Source: HGM04593 sp045636125 (GTDB taxonomy: Bacteria > Bacteroidota > Bacteroidia > Bacteroidales > Bacteroidaceae). From it: a stretch of DNA of 64,000 bases. Below are positions 52,408 to 61,133 of this stretch, one piece after another (the stretch's first letter is position 1; each line of letters begins with the position of its first letter). The position numbers and the translations under genes were made by a program. The DNA lies in the NCBI GenBank assembly GCA_045636125.1, contig JAZTWX010000010.1, positions 62,001 to 126,000 on the forward strand, read 5' to 3'. Below the pieces are notes generated by a model. The model worked only from the letters and a program-made list of their open reading frames with translations. It did no database searches and was not told where the DNA came from.

Positions 52408-52737
52408 TCATTTCTCGAGTTCTTGCGGGATTCTATATGCAGTGTAAAGTTCGAACAACGCGCCGATGAACATAGCCACAATCCACTCGTTACGCGTGTG
52501 GGTGAACATGAGCACCCCCGACAGCACAAGTACAAGCCCGCCTATCTGCTGCTGCACCACCAAGCGGCGCAGAGTGTGGTTACCACCGCGCACACGGCAC
52601 AGGAACTGCGCAACAGCAAGCACCGCAGCCGCACACAAATATACATAGGGGGCAACAGCTGGGAAGAACATTTTACCCATCGCCGCAGCCAAAAGCACCA
52701 CCCAGCTTGCGCAATATACAATCTCTTTTACTTTCAT
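52408..52737 (-). CDS. Small membrane protein of unknown function
   Basis: I do not recognise this 109-residue protein. It has three to four hydrophobic segments (about residues 7-22, 28-44, 64-80 and 86-100) and a short polar C-terminus (YRIPQELEK). It starts one base after the stop codon of the DivIC/FtsB-like gene, so both are made from one mRNA. A link to cell division is possible by position only. Confidence 0.75.
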   Translation of the reverse strand: MKVKEIVYCASWVVLLAAAMGKMFFPAVAPYVYLCAAAVLAVAQFLCRVRGGNHTLRRLVVQQQIGGLVLVLSGVLMFTHTRNEWIVAMFIGALFELYTAYRIPQELEK

Positions 52738-52738
52738 T

Positions 52739-53038
52739 TCAGTCCTCTATTATAAAAACCTCTTCACCCTCTTTGTGCATACCATACTTCTCGCGCGCCA
52801 CCTTCTCCATAATCTCAACATCGTTGTAGAGCTCACGGTTCTTGTAACCATAATCATCAAGTTCACCTTGCAGTTCCTCAATGTCGGCCTTCAGCGCCGA
52901 TATTTCGCGACGGTTGTGAAAATGCTTTATCATATTGTTCTCGTCGAAGAAGAACAGAATGAGCAGGAACATAATGGTAACAAAAAGATACTTGTGCGTA
53001 CGTATCCAGGCAAAAAGGGTTGCTATACTGTCGTTCAT
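52739..53038 (-). CDS. Septum formation initiator (DivIC/FtsB family)
   Basis: The 99-residue protein has a short cytoplasmic N-terminus, one transmembrane helix (about 16-32, YLFVTIMFLLILFFFD) and a periplasmic coiled coil (ISALKADIEELQGELDDYGY). It ends with the conserved EKVAREKYGMHKEGEEVFII block. This layout is that of FtsB/DivIC, which joins FtsL and FtsQ in the divisome to activate septal wall synthesis. The ATG at 53038 is chosen because the promoter (53066-53073) overlaps a longer start. Confidence 0.9.
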   Translation of the reverse strand: MNDSIATLFAWIRTHKYLFVTIMFLLILFFFDENNMIKHFHNRREISALKADIEELQGELDDYGYKNRELYNDVEIMEKVAREKYGMHKEGEEVFIIED

Positions 53039-53065
53039 AATTATACAAAAGCTGATGTACAAGCA

Positions 53066-53073
53066 CAAAGGTA
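53066..53073 (-). promoter_or_regulatory. Promoter -7 element of the DivIC/FtsB-like gene
   Basis: TACCTTTG on the - strand is a perfect match, 27 bases before the ATG. Confidence 0.6.
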
Positions 53074-53170
53074 TATAAAATAATCGTATATACTTTAACA
53101 GGCGCAGGCAATGTTTGAATATTTGGCCATCATTTATCCTTTTTTATTTTGTATTGCAAGGCGTTTGAGT

Positions 53171-53178
53171 TATTTTTG
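53171..53178 (+). promoter_or_regulatory. dnaX promoter -7 element
   Basis: TATTTTTG matches TAnnTTTG, 55 bases before the dnaX ATG. Confidence 0.5.
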
Positions 53179-53233
53179 CAATGATAGAAAAGCCCGCAGC
53201 AAAGCTGCAACCTAAATACACCTTAGACACATA

Positions 53234-55036
53234 ATGGAGAATTACATAGTATCTGCCCGCAAATATCGCCCCGACACGTTCGAAACGGTCGTATCGCAAA
53301 AGGCGCTCACCACAACACTCAAAAACGCCATCCACAGCGGCAAATTGGCGCACGCCTACCTTTTTTGCGGCCCGCGCGGAGTGGGAAAAACCACTTGCGC
53401 CCGCATTTTCGCAAAGACAATCAACTGTCTCAACCTCACTGCCGACGGCGAACCTTGCAACGAGTGCGAATCGTGCAAATCGTTCAACGAGCAGCGCTCA
53501 TACTCCATTTACGAGCTCGATGCCGCCAGCAATAACTCGGTCGAGGATATCCGCTCGCTCAACGAGCAGGTGCGCATACCACCTCAGGTGGGAAAATACA
53601 AAGTGTATATTATAGACGAGGTGCATATGCTCTCTCAAGCAGCGTTCAACGCATTCCTTAAAACGCTCGAAGAGCCACCTGCACACGCTATCTTCATTCT
53701 CGCGACAACCGAGAAGCACAAGATAATACCCACCATCCTTTCGCGCTGCCAAATATATGATTTCAGCAGAATTGATGTTGCCGACATTGTCGCCCACCTG
53801 CAGAACATTGCCACAAAAGAGAATATAAACAGCGAATACGACGCACTGAGGCTCATTGCGCAAAAATCGGACGGGTGTATGCGCGACGCGCTCTCGCTTT
53901 TCGATCAGATGGCAAGTTTCACACAAGGCGACCTCACATACAGCAAAGTAATCGAGAGCCTCAATGTGCTCGACTACGAATACTACTTTAAGCTCACCGA
54001 CTATATTCTCGAAGGAAAAACCTCACAAACCTTGCTGCTGTTCAACGAAATTCTGCGCAAAGGATTCGAGGCAAACACCTTTGTGGAGGGCATTGCCGCA
54101 CATATGCGCGACCTATTGGTAAATGGCGACCCGCTCACCGCACCTCTTTTTGAGGGCAGCGACGAACTGCGCAAAAGATACGTGGAACAGGCTGCAAAAT
54201 GCACACCAAAACAGATTTTCCGCGCAATAAAACTCTGCTCTAACTGCGAGCTCAACTACAAGGCAAGCCGCAACAAGCGCCTGCTTGTGGAGCTTACGCT
54301 AATAGAGTTGTCGCAAATAGCATCGGGCGATGATGATGAAGATGGTGGGCGCCGCCCAAAGATTCTTAAACCCATATTCAACAGAACCGAGCAAAAGCAA
54401 GAGATAGCACAACCCGCCACAGCCACACCTTCACCCGCACCGGTGGCACAACAACCCACAAGACCTGCACCGGCAGTTGCCGCACCTGCACCCGAAAAGC
54501 CACAGGCACCCCCTGTAATGCAGGGACGCCCCGCAGCTCTCAGGCAAAGCGGCACTCAACCGCGCAGCATAGGTGGAATGTTCAAGGGTTTAAGAACCAA
54601 CATAGACAATGAACAGAAAGCCGAAACAGGCTCAGCCCCCACACAACAGGCCGAAAGACCCGCAGAGAGTATAAAAAGGATAAGCAACGAGGAACTTGTA
54701 CAGGCTTGGACCTCTTATGCTCTGCTGCTCCCCGAACAGGAACGCGCCCTTGCCGACAGAATGAAAATAATCACCCCGACAATGAGCGACGACGGCTCTT
54801 TCACAATCTCGGTGGACAACCAGTTGGTTGCCGATATGTTCAACAAAGAGAGCGAGCGCATAAAGAGCGGTATAAGCAAATACCTTAACGGAGCAACGCC
54901 CTCAATGAAGGTTATTGTAAACAAGACCACCATCAAAAGACACGTTTACGACCGCAGGGAACAATTCGAGTTGCTAAAAGAAAAGAACAATATAATAGAG
55001 AAATTAAGGAAAGCCCTCGACCTGGAACTCTCATGA
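53234..55036 (+). CDS. dnaX: DNA polymerase III subunit gamma/tau
   Basis: The clamp-loader ATPase that also links replicase subunits. The 600-residue protein has Walker A GPRGVGKTTCARIF near 47, four zinc cysteines in the segment from INCLNL to CNECESCKSF, Walker B IIDEVHMLSQAAFNAFLK and the SRC motif (ILSRCQIYDF). After the clamp-loader core comes a Pro/Ala-rich linker (about 395-450, TPSPAPVAQQPTRPAPAVAA) and a C-terminal tau-like domain. I saw no slippery A-run that would make a short gamma form. A terminator follows directly. Confidence 0.96.
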   Translation: MENYIVSARKYRPDTFETVVSQKALTTTLKNAIHSGKLAHAYLFCGPRGVGKTTCARIFAKTINCLNLTADGEPCNECESCKSFNEQRSYSIYELDAASNNSVEDIRSLNEQVRIPPQVGKYKVYIIDEVHMLSQAAFNAFLKTLEEPPAHAIFILATTEKHKIIPTILSRCQIYDFSRIDVADIVAHLQNIATKENINSEYDALRLIAQKSDGCMRDALSLFDQMASFTQGDLTYSKVIESLNVLDYEYYFKLTDYILEGKTSQTLLLFNEILRKGFEANTFVEGIAAHMRDLLVNGDPLTAPLFEGSDELRKRYVEQAAKCTPKQIFRAIKLCSNCELNYKASRNKRLLVELTLIELSQIASGDDDEDGGRRPKILKPIFNRTEQKQEIAQPATATPSPAPVAQQPTRPAPAVAAPAPEKPQAPPVMQGRPAALRQSGTQPRSIGGMFKGLRTNIDNEQKAETGSAPTQQAERPAESIKRISNEELVQAWTSYALLLPEQERALADRMKIITPTMSDDGSFTISVDNQLVADMFNKESERIKSGISKYLNGATPSMKVIVNKTTIKRHVYDRREQFELLKEKNNIIEKLRKALDLELS

Positions 55037-55064
55037 GGCTGTGCAAAAGCACAGCCTTTTTTTT
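55036..55064 (+). terminator. Terminator of dnaX
   Basis: The stem AGGCTGTGC / GCACAGCCT has an AAAA loop and is followed by seven T residues. Confidence 0.9.
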
Positions 55065-55638
55065 GCAACAGCAAAAATTCAGAAAGGAAAGAAAACTCAA
55101 ACAGCAACAAGGTTATAGTACAAAATAGTAGAAAAACAAGGGAAAAGAGCACTTTTTTTAAGCCAAAATCGGCCTATGAAAAAAGTCTCTAATAAAAAAA
55201 TTTTTAGCCTTATATAGAATGGTTCTAATTAAGGAAGTTGCAGCCACCCCCAACACACAGCAGTGCAAAAAACTCCCTTTCCCACTCGTTACAAGCGGGT
55301 TTTAACACATTGGACAAAGGCCGCAAAAATTGCCACCCAACGCACCCAACACGTTACTACACAACATTTTACAAAAAATATCAAAAAGACAACTTTGCAA
55401 AACAAAGCCCTCATAACCACCTGAGATACAGCCCATTATAAAGTGCTAATTTTTCGGCGTTATTTTCTATTTGTTTTTTCATTTTTCTTTTATGATATTT
55501 GCAATAGGAAAGACACTGAAAAACGCCGCTCCACAAGCCGCTTGACGGCAGGAGCCGCAAGGTAATCATCGAATTTTGCACGACAAAAACCTCGATGATT
55601 ATTTATTCTCAAAAAAAAGAAGAAAAAGAAAACGATCG
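55065..55638. other. Long AT-rich region upstream of dnaA, with dnaA leader
   Basis: These 574 bases hold no gene I can support. I looked for DnaA boxes (TTATNCACA) and saw none. A weak hairpin with a TTTT tail lies around 55281-55305. A near-consensus -7 element (GATATTTG, 55495-55502) would give a dnaA leader of about 130 bases. That leader contains GC-rich complementary blocks (GCTCC / GGAGC) and a perfect 10-base inverted repeat, TAATCATCGA (55563-55572) and TCGATGATTA (55592-55601), 37 bases before the ATG. Confidence 0.45.
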
Positions 55639-57036
55639 ATGGATTCACTACTCAATGAAAAATGGAGCAAATGTCTCGACATTATCCGCGATAATGTGAC
55701 AGAGAAAGCATTCGCTACTTGGTTCGCCGACATAAAGCCAATCAAGTACGCCGACTCCACCTTGACCATTCAGGTCAAGAGCAACTTTGTGTGCGAATAC
55801 CTCGACGAGAATTATGTCGGCCTGCTGCGTTCCACCCTATTCAAAGTTATGGGCAATGGAACAAAGCTTATGTACAGCGTACTAACCGACAAAGACAATA
55901 ACCTGAGTGTAGAAGTTGGAACCGACAGCTATTCGGCCAACGGAGGAAACACCCGCTCACTTAATTCAGGCAACCAGGCACCGCAGCCTATGCAGGAGAG
56001 CGTGCAGGAGCTCGATTCGATGCTCATCAACCGCTACACCTTCGACAACTACGTTGAGGGCATAAGCAACAGACTTTCACGTTCTGTTGCCGTGAGCGTT
56101 GCCAACGCACCCGGCCGCGCATTCAACCCCCTGTTCATACACGGAGCATCGGGCGTGGGAAAAACCCACCTTGTAAACGCCATCGGTTGCAAAATTAAGG
56201 AGTTACATCCCGAACTGCGCGTTCTCTACGTGTCGGCCCACCTTTTTCAGGTGCAGTACACCGACTCAATCCTGCAGAAGAATTTCAACGACTTTATGAG
56301 ATTCTACCAGAGTATCGACGTTCTCATTATTGACGATATTCAGGAGTTTGCAGGCCTGCAAAGAACACAGAACACGTTCTTCCACATATTCAACCACCTG
56401 CACCTCAACGGCAAGCAGCTCATTATGACATCGGACCGTTCACCTGCACAGTTGCAAGGAATGGAAGAGAGACTCATTACCCGTTTCAAATGGGGAATGA
56501 CTGCAGAAATTGAGAGGCCCGACCTTGAATTGCGCAAGAACATCCTCCGCAACAAGATACACCAGGACGGTCTTAAATTCCCCGAGGAGGTAATTACATA
56601 CATTGCCGAAAATGTAAATGCAAGCATCCGCGACCTCGAAGGCATTGTCGTGTCAATTATGGCACACTCTACAATAAACAACGCCGATATCGACATCAAC
56701 CTTGCGCGCAGAATACTCGGCAACATTGCAAGCTACGAAAAACCAGCCATTACAATTGACGCGATAATCAAAAAAGTCGCCGACTACTATGGCGTTGAGG
56801 TAGAGAGCATCAACACACGCTCGCGCAAGCGCGAGGTAGTGCTCGTGCGCCAGGTTGCAATGTATATGTCGAAAAAATATCTCGACTTTTCAACCTCGAA
56901 GATTGGCCAGTACATTGGCAACCGCGACCACGCAACCGTTGTTCACGCTTGCAAAGCCATCGCCAACCTTGCCGAGACCGACAAACAATTCCGCAACGAA
57001 TTGAACGAAATAGACTTGATGTTACAAAGCGCATAA
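55639..57036 (+). CDS. dnaA: Chromosomal replication initiator protein DnaA
   Basis: DnaA binds the origin and melts it to start replication. The 465-residue protein (ATG at 55639, MDSLLNEKWSKCLDIIRDNV) has domain I at the N-terminus, a variable linker (about 95-130), the AAA+ domain with Walker A FIHGASGVGKTH near 168 and Walker B VLIIDDIQEFAG near 229, and domain IV with the signature YIGNRDHATVVHACKAI near 426. A basic extension from an upstream TTG at 55576 is unlikely. It is transcribed alone. No origin was found beside it. Confidence 0.96.
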   Translation: MDSLLNEKWSKCLDIIRDNVTEKAFATWFADIKPIKYADSTLTIQVKSNFVCEYLDENYVGLLRSTLFKVMGNGTKLMYSVLTDKDNNLSVEVGTDSYSANGGNTRSLNSGNQAPQPMQESVQELDSMLINRYTFDNYVEGISNRLSRSVAVSVANAPGRAFNPLFIHGASGVGKTHLVNAIGCKIKELHPELRVLYVSAHLFQVQYTDSILQKNFNDFMRFYQSIDVLIIDDIQEFAGLQRTQNTFFHIFNHLHLNGKQLIMTSDRSPAQLQGMEERLITRFKWGMTAEIERPDLELRKNILRNKIHQDGLKFPEEVITYIAENVNASIRDLEGIVVSIMAHSTINNADIDINLARRILGNIASYEKPAITIDAIIKKVADYYGVEVESINTRSRKREVVLVRQVAMYMSKKYLDFSTSKIGQYIGNRDHATVVHACKAIANLAETDKQFRNELNEIDLMLQSA

Positions 57037-57052
57037 CCAAAGCATTTGAAAT

Positions 57053-57093
57053 AAAAACCGCCTTGCTCCTTTCCACGAGCAAGGCGGTTTTTT
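57053..57093. terminator. Terminator of dnaA
   Basis: AAAAACCGCCTTGCTC pairs with GAGCAAGGCGGTTTTTT around an eight-base loop; six T residues follow on the + strand. Confidence 0.9.
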
Positions 57094-57410
57094 ATTGCAC
57101 AAGCCGCACAAAAAAGAAAACCCGCAGCACACATCGACATCACCTTTTACGGAACACCCTCTGAAGCCAAGCAAGCACAAAGGCAACACCGCTCGCATAA
57201 CGCAATTCACCATTTGGAAAACTTTTTCACCCTTACAAAAATTCATATTATTGATTTTCAATGTATTAAAAAATATTTTGGAAAACTTGATAAATTGTTC
57301 ATAACTTAAAATAGAAAAATTTGGTTATTCCGCAAATGGAATATATATTTGCGAATGCTTAAAAAAGCACACTCCGAAAGAATAAATAAAAACCAAAATA
57401 ACCAACCAAA
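57094..57410 (+). promoter_or_regulatory. nrdJ upstream region: promoter, inverted repeat and two direct repeats
   Basis: A full promoter is visible: -33 TTTG (57320-57323), 20 bases, then -7 TATATTTG (57344-57351). An inverted repeat CGCAAAT (57331-57337) / ATTTGCG (57347-57353) overlaps the -7 element, an ideal repressor position. Upstream, the 12-mer TTTGGAAAACTT occurs twice, at 57213-57224 and 57277-57288, exactly 64 bases apart. No cobalamin riboswitch or classical NrdR box is recognisable. The rest holds no gene. Confidence 0.55.
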
Positions 57411-59939
57411 GTGAAAAATCAGACCTACACCTACGACGAAGCATTCAAAGCTTCACTCGACTATTTCAACGGCGACGAACTCGCAGCAAGAGTTTGGGTA
57501 AACAAATATGCCGTAAAGGATTCTTTCGGAACAATCTATGAAAAATCTCCCGCAGAGATGCACTGGCGCATTGCGAACGAGATTGCACGCATTGAGCAGA
57601 AGTATGCCAACCCTATGTCGGCCGAAGAGATACACAGCCTTCTCGACCACTTCAAGTACATAATCCCCTCGGGTAGCCCTATGACAGGTATCGGCAACGA
57701 CTTCCAGATTGCATCGCTATCAAACTGCTTCGTTATAGGCATCGACGGTAAAGCCGACTCATACGGCGGTATCATACGCATAGACGAAGAGCAGGTACAA
57801 CTTATGAAACGTCGCGGCGGTGTAGGCCACGACCTCTCTCACATTCGCCCCAAAGGCTCACCCGTAAAGAATTCGGCCCTCACATCAACCGGCCTCGTAC
57901 CCTTTATGGAGCGTTACTCAAATTCAACCCGCGAGGTTGCGCAGGACGGACGCCGCGGTGCGCTTATGTTGAGCGTATCGGTGAAACACCCCGATGCCGA
58001 GGCATTTATCGACGCCAAGATGACCGAGGGTAAGGTTACCGGCGCAAACGTATCGGTGAAGATTGACGATGAATTTATGCAGGCCGTAACAACAGGCGCG
58101 CCCTACCAGCAGAAATTCCCCATCGACTCCGACGAGCCCCTCTACACAAAAGAGGTCAACGCCGGCGACATATGGAAGAAAATCATTCACAACGCCTGGA
58201 AATCGGCCGAGCCCGGAGTACTCTTCTGGGACACTATACAGCGCGAGTCTATCCCCGACTGCTACGCCGACCTCGGTTTCAAAACCGTTTCAACAAACCC
58301 CTGCGGCGAAATACCCTTGTGCCCCTACGACTCTTGCCGCCTCATTGCAATAAACCTCTACTCGTACGTAGAGAACCCCTTCACCCCCGAAGCACGCTTC
58401 AATTTCGACCTCCTGCGCGAGCACACCATAAAGACACAGCGCATTATGGATGACATCATCGACCTTGAGCTCGAAAAGATACAGGCCATACAGGATAAAA
58501 TCGAGAGCGACCCCGAAATTGAAGAGGTTAAGGAGGCCGAGAGAAAATTGTGGCAGAAGATTTACCGCAAGAGCAGCATGGGCCGTCGCACAGGTGTGGG
58601 AATTACAGCCGAAGGCGATATGCTTGCAGCTATGGGAATGCGCTACGGTAGCCCCGAGGCCATCGACTTTTCGGTTGAGGTACACAAGCAGGTTGCACTT
58701 GCAGCATACGGTTCATCGGTAACACTTGCCAAGGAGCGCGGAGCGTTCGAGATTTTCGACTACAAACGCGAGGAGAACAACCCCTTCATCAACCGCTTGC
58801 GTGAGGCCGACCCGCAGCTCTACGAAGATATGAAGCAGTATGGTCGCCGCAACATTGCCTGCCTCACAATCGCCCCCACAGGAACGGTGAGCATAATGAC
58901 ACAGACAACATCGGGTATAGAGCCGGTGTTTATGCCCGTGTACAAACGCCGCCGAAAGGTAAACCCCAACGACCCCGAGGTACACGTAGACTTTGTCGAT
59001 GAGAACGGCGACGCATTCGAGGAGTACATTGTATACCACCATAAATTCGTCGAGTGGATGAAGAAGAGTGGCATAGACACCACCAAACGCTACTCACAGG
59101 TGGAGATTGACAACATTGTGGCCCGCTCGCCCTACGCAAAGGCAACATCGAACGACATCGACTGGGTGGCAAAAGTGGAGATGCAGGGACGCATACAGAA
59201 GTGGGTGGACCACTCTATCAGCGTAACCATCAACCTCCCCAACAATGTGGATGAGAAGCTTGTAAACGAGCTTTACATCACAGCCTGGAAATGTGGTTGC
59301 AAGGGCTGCACCGTATACCGCGACGGCTCACGCGCCGGCGTGCTCGTTTCGACCGAAAGCAAGAAGGAAGAAAAGAACGAAGAGATGAAGCCCACAATAA
59401 CCGAGGTACGCCCAACAATACTCGAAGCAGATGTTGTACGTTTCCAGAACAACAAGGAGAAGTGGGTAGCATTCATTGGATTGCTGCACGGCGAACCATA
59501 TGAGATTTTCACCGGACAGCAGGACGACGAGGACGGAATACCATTGCCCAAGAACGTTACACACGGCGTAATCATAAAACACACCAACGAGGACGGCAGC
59601 AAGCGCTACGACTTCCAGTTCGAGAACAAGATAGGCTACAAGACCACTATCGAGGGACTTTCAGAGCGATTCAACCCCGAATTCTGGAACTACGCGAAGC
59701 TCATTTCGGGCGTGTTGCGCTACAAGATGCCCATTGAGCAGGTTATAAAACTCATTTCGTCGCTGCAGCTCGGCTCCGACAATATCAACACCTGGAAGAA
59801 CGGCGTAGAGCGTGCACTCAAGCGCTACATTGCCGACGGAGCAGCATCGGCCGAGAAATGCCCCAATTGCAAGAGCCAGTTAATCTTCGAGGAGGGTTGC
59901 CTGCACTGCCCCACCTGCGGATATTCGAAATGCGGATAA
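57411..59939 (+). CDS. nrdJ: Adenosylcobalamin-dependent (class II) ribonucleotide reductase
   Basis: This oxygen-indifferent enzyme makes deoxyribonucleotides with a cobalamin-derived thiyl radical. The 842-residue protein begins with GTG at 57411. It carries the redox cysteine in LSNCFVIG near 106, the thiyl-radical motif NPCGEIPL near 296-303 (Asn, Cys and Glu all present) and TIAPTGTVSIMTQTTSG. The C-terminus is a zinc ribbon (CPNC near 828, CPTCGYSKCG at the end). The segment from about 655 to 790 is an extra domain found in long NrdJ forms. It sits alone behind a structured promoter region and could support growth when class I enzyme fails. Confidence 0.95.
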   Translation: MKNQTYTYDEAFKASLDYFNGDELAARVWVNKYAVKDSFGTIYEKSPAEMHWRIANEIARIEQKYANPMSAEEIHSLLDHFKYIIPSGSPMTGIGNDFQIASLSNCFVIGIDGKADSYGGIIRIDEEQVQLMKRRGGVGHDLSHIRPKGSPVKNSALTSTGLVPFMERYSNSTREVAQDGRRGALMLSVSVKHPDAEAFIDAKMTEGKVTGANVSVKIDDEFMQAVTTGAPYQQKFPIDSDEPLYTKEVNAGDIWKKIIHNAWKSAEPGVLFWDTIQRESIPDCYADLGFKTVSTNPCGEIPLCPYDSCRLIAINLYSYVENPFTPEARFNFDLLREHTIKTQRIMDDIIDLELEKIQAIQDKIESDPEIEEVKEAERKLWQKIYRKSSMGRRTGVGITAEGDMLAAMGMRYGSPEAIDFSVEVHKQVALAAYGSSVTLAKERGAFEIFDYKREENNPFINRLREADPQLYEDMKQYGRRNIACLTIAPTGTVSIMTQTTSGIEPVFMPVYKRRRKVNPNDPEVHVDFVDENGDAFEEYIVYHHKFVEWMKKSGIDTTKRYSQVEIDNIVARSPYAKATSNDIDWVAKVEMQGRIQKWVDHSISVTINLPNNVDEKLVNELYITAWKCGCKGCTVYRDGSRAGVLVSTESKKEEKNEEMKPTITEVRPTILEADVVRFQNNKEKWVAFIGLLHGEPYEIFTGQQDDEDGIPLPKNVTHGVIIKHTNEDGSKRYDFQFENKIGYKTTIEGLSERFNPEFWNYAKLISGVLRYKMPIEQVIKLISSLQLGSDNINTWKNGVERALKRYIADGAASAEKCPNCKSQLIFEEGCLHCPTCGYSKCG

Positions 59940-59974
59940 AAGCGTAACTTTAACAAACTATATATAATCCCAAG

Positions 59975-60007
59975 GAGCCCGGCTAACGGAATTAGTCGGG
60001 CTCTTTG
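59975..60007 (+). terminator. Terminator of nrdJ
   Basis: The 12-base arms GAGCCCGGCTAA and TTAGTCGGGCTC pair with one wobble and are followed by TTTG, a weak T-run, so some read-through into folB is possible. Confidence 0.7.
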
Positions 60008-60023
60008 TTCAAAAGAGACCTAT

Positions 60024-60392
60024 ATGCATATCGACAGTTACACAATAGAACTGAACAACATACACCTTTATGCCCACCACGGAGTAATGGAGCAGGAGAG
60101 AGAGGTTGGCGCGTGGTTCACCATAGACACAAGACTCGGAGTGAGCGACTCTTCTGCAGCACAGAGCGACGACATTGACAACACAATAAGCTACGCCGAT
60201 GTATATGAGATAATAAAGAGGGAGATGAAAACCCCGTCGAAGCTGCTCGAAAATGTGTGTGCAAGAATTATGGAGGCGCTTTTCTGCACCTTTCCCACCA
60301 TTGAAAAAATCACTGTTACTTTGAAAAAAGACACCCCGCCTATGGGTGGTGACAGACTGAATGCGGCCGTAACGATGCAGGCGTCAAGATAA
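60024..60392 (+). CDS. folB: Dihydroneopterin aldolase
   Basis: FolB cleaves dihydroneopterin to 6-hydroxymethyl-dihydropterin in folate synthesis. The 122-residue protein shows LNNIHLYAHHGVMEQEREVG near residue 12, SYADVYEIIKREM and the catalytic-lysine strand ITVTLKKDTPPMGG. The length fits. Its 3' end overlaps rnc by nine bases in convergent orientation. No promoter of its own is obvious, so it may depend on read-through from nrdJ. Confidence 0.93.
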   Translation: MHIDSYTIELNNIHLYAHHGVMEQEREVGAWFTIDTRLGVSDSSAAQSDDIDNTISYADVYEIIKREMKTPSKLLENVCARIMEALFCTFPTIEKITVTLKKDTPPMGGDRLNAAVTMQASR

Positions 60393-61133
60393 TCTCCTAT
60401 CTATCAACACCTTCACAGCCTCACGGGCTGCTGCCTGTTGACTTTCTCGCTTCGAGAACCCCTCGCCCACGCCACAAGGCTCACCGTTCACAAGCACACG
60501 CGAAACAAAGAAAGCACCATCGGCACGTCTCTCCTCTTTCAGAAGCTCAAACACCACCTTGCGACGGCGCTTTTGCCCCCATTCGAGCAGACGGCTCTTG
60601 TAGTTATTGTCGTTGCGCACAACAGCGTCAATGTCACCTAAATGCGGGAACACCTTCTCGAGCAAAAAGGTGCGACAATATTTATAGCCTTTATCTATAT
60701 ACACCGCGCCTATAAGTGCCTCAAGCGCATTGCCGTACACATAACTATTATGCTGGTTGGCCGTACCACTTTCCATCACAAGACGGTCCAGCCCAAGCTC
60801 CACTGCAAGAGCATTAAGCCTGTCGCGACACACAAGAGTGCTACGGGATTTAGACAAAAAACCCTCGCGCTCCTTCTTGAATTTAGTATACAGGAAATCG
60901 GCCGTAACGGAACTAAGAACCGCATCACCCAAGAACTCCAGACGTTCGTTGCACACTAGTTTGCGCCCCGGCGAATTCAAGGACGAGCTGTGGGTAAAAG
61001 CCAATTTGTATGGTTTCAGGCTATTGGGAAGAAAACCCAGAATAGAATACAATAAAAGGTAAGACTCCCTGTCTTTTCGCGACAGGAGCCTTACCTTATC
61101 TATTAATTCAATCAAAAATCTCTTAGCCTTCAA
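60384..61133 (-). CDS. rnc: Ribonuclease III
   Basis: RNase III cuts double-stranded RNA in rRNA and mRNA processing. The 249-residue protein has the signature NERLEFLGDAVLSSVTADFL near 63, the second acidic cluster in YGNALEALIGAVYIDKG and a C-terminal dsRNA-binding domain (about 175-245) ending KRESQQAAAREAVKVLI. There is no ATG at the front: TTG at 61133, overlapping the end of fabF, or TTG at 61115 must be used. That suggests coupling to fabF and a low translation rate. Order acpP-fabF-rnc is common in bacteria. Confidence 0.95.
   Translation of the reverse strand: MKAKRFLIELIDKVRLLSRKDRESYLLLYSILGFLPNSLKPYKLAFTHSSSLNSPGRKLVCNERLEFLGDAVLSSVTADFLYTKFKKEREGFLSKSRSTLVCRDRLNALAVELGLDRLVMESGTANQHNSYVYGNALEALIGAVYIDKGYKYCRTFLLEKVFPHLGDIDAVVRNDNNYKSRLLEWGQKRRRKVVFELLKEERRADGAFFVSRVLVNGEPCGVGEGFSKRESQQAAAREAVKVLIDRRLS

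Noticed and set aside
53234..55036. Programmed frameshift in dnaX producing a short gamma subunit
   Set aside because: No slippery A-run with a following hairpin was seen after the clamp-loader core.
55065..55575. Replication origin (oriC) beside dnaA
   Set aside because: No DnaA boxes or iteron array were seen. Only AT-richness supports it, which is not enough.
55576..55638. N-terminal extension of DnaA from a TTG codon, giving a Lys/Arg-rich stretch
   Set aside because: The ATG at 55639 gives the normal DnaA start and follows a purine-rich ribosome site; the extension lies inside the inverted repeat of the leader.
57094..57410. Cobalamin riboswitch before nrdJ
   Set aside because: I could not find the conserved B12-box sequence or its surrounding stems; the region is AT-rich with simple repeats.
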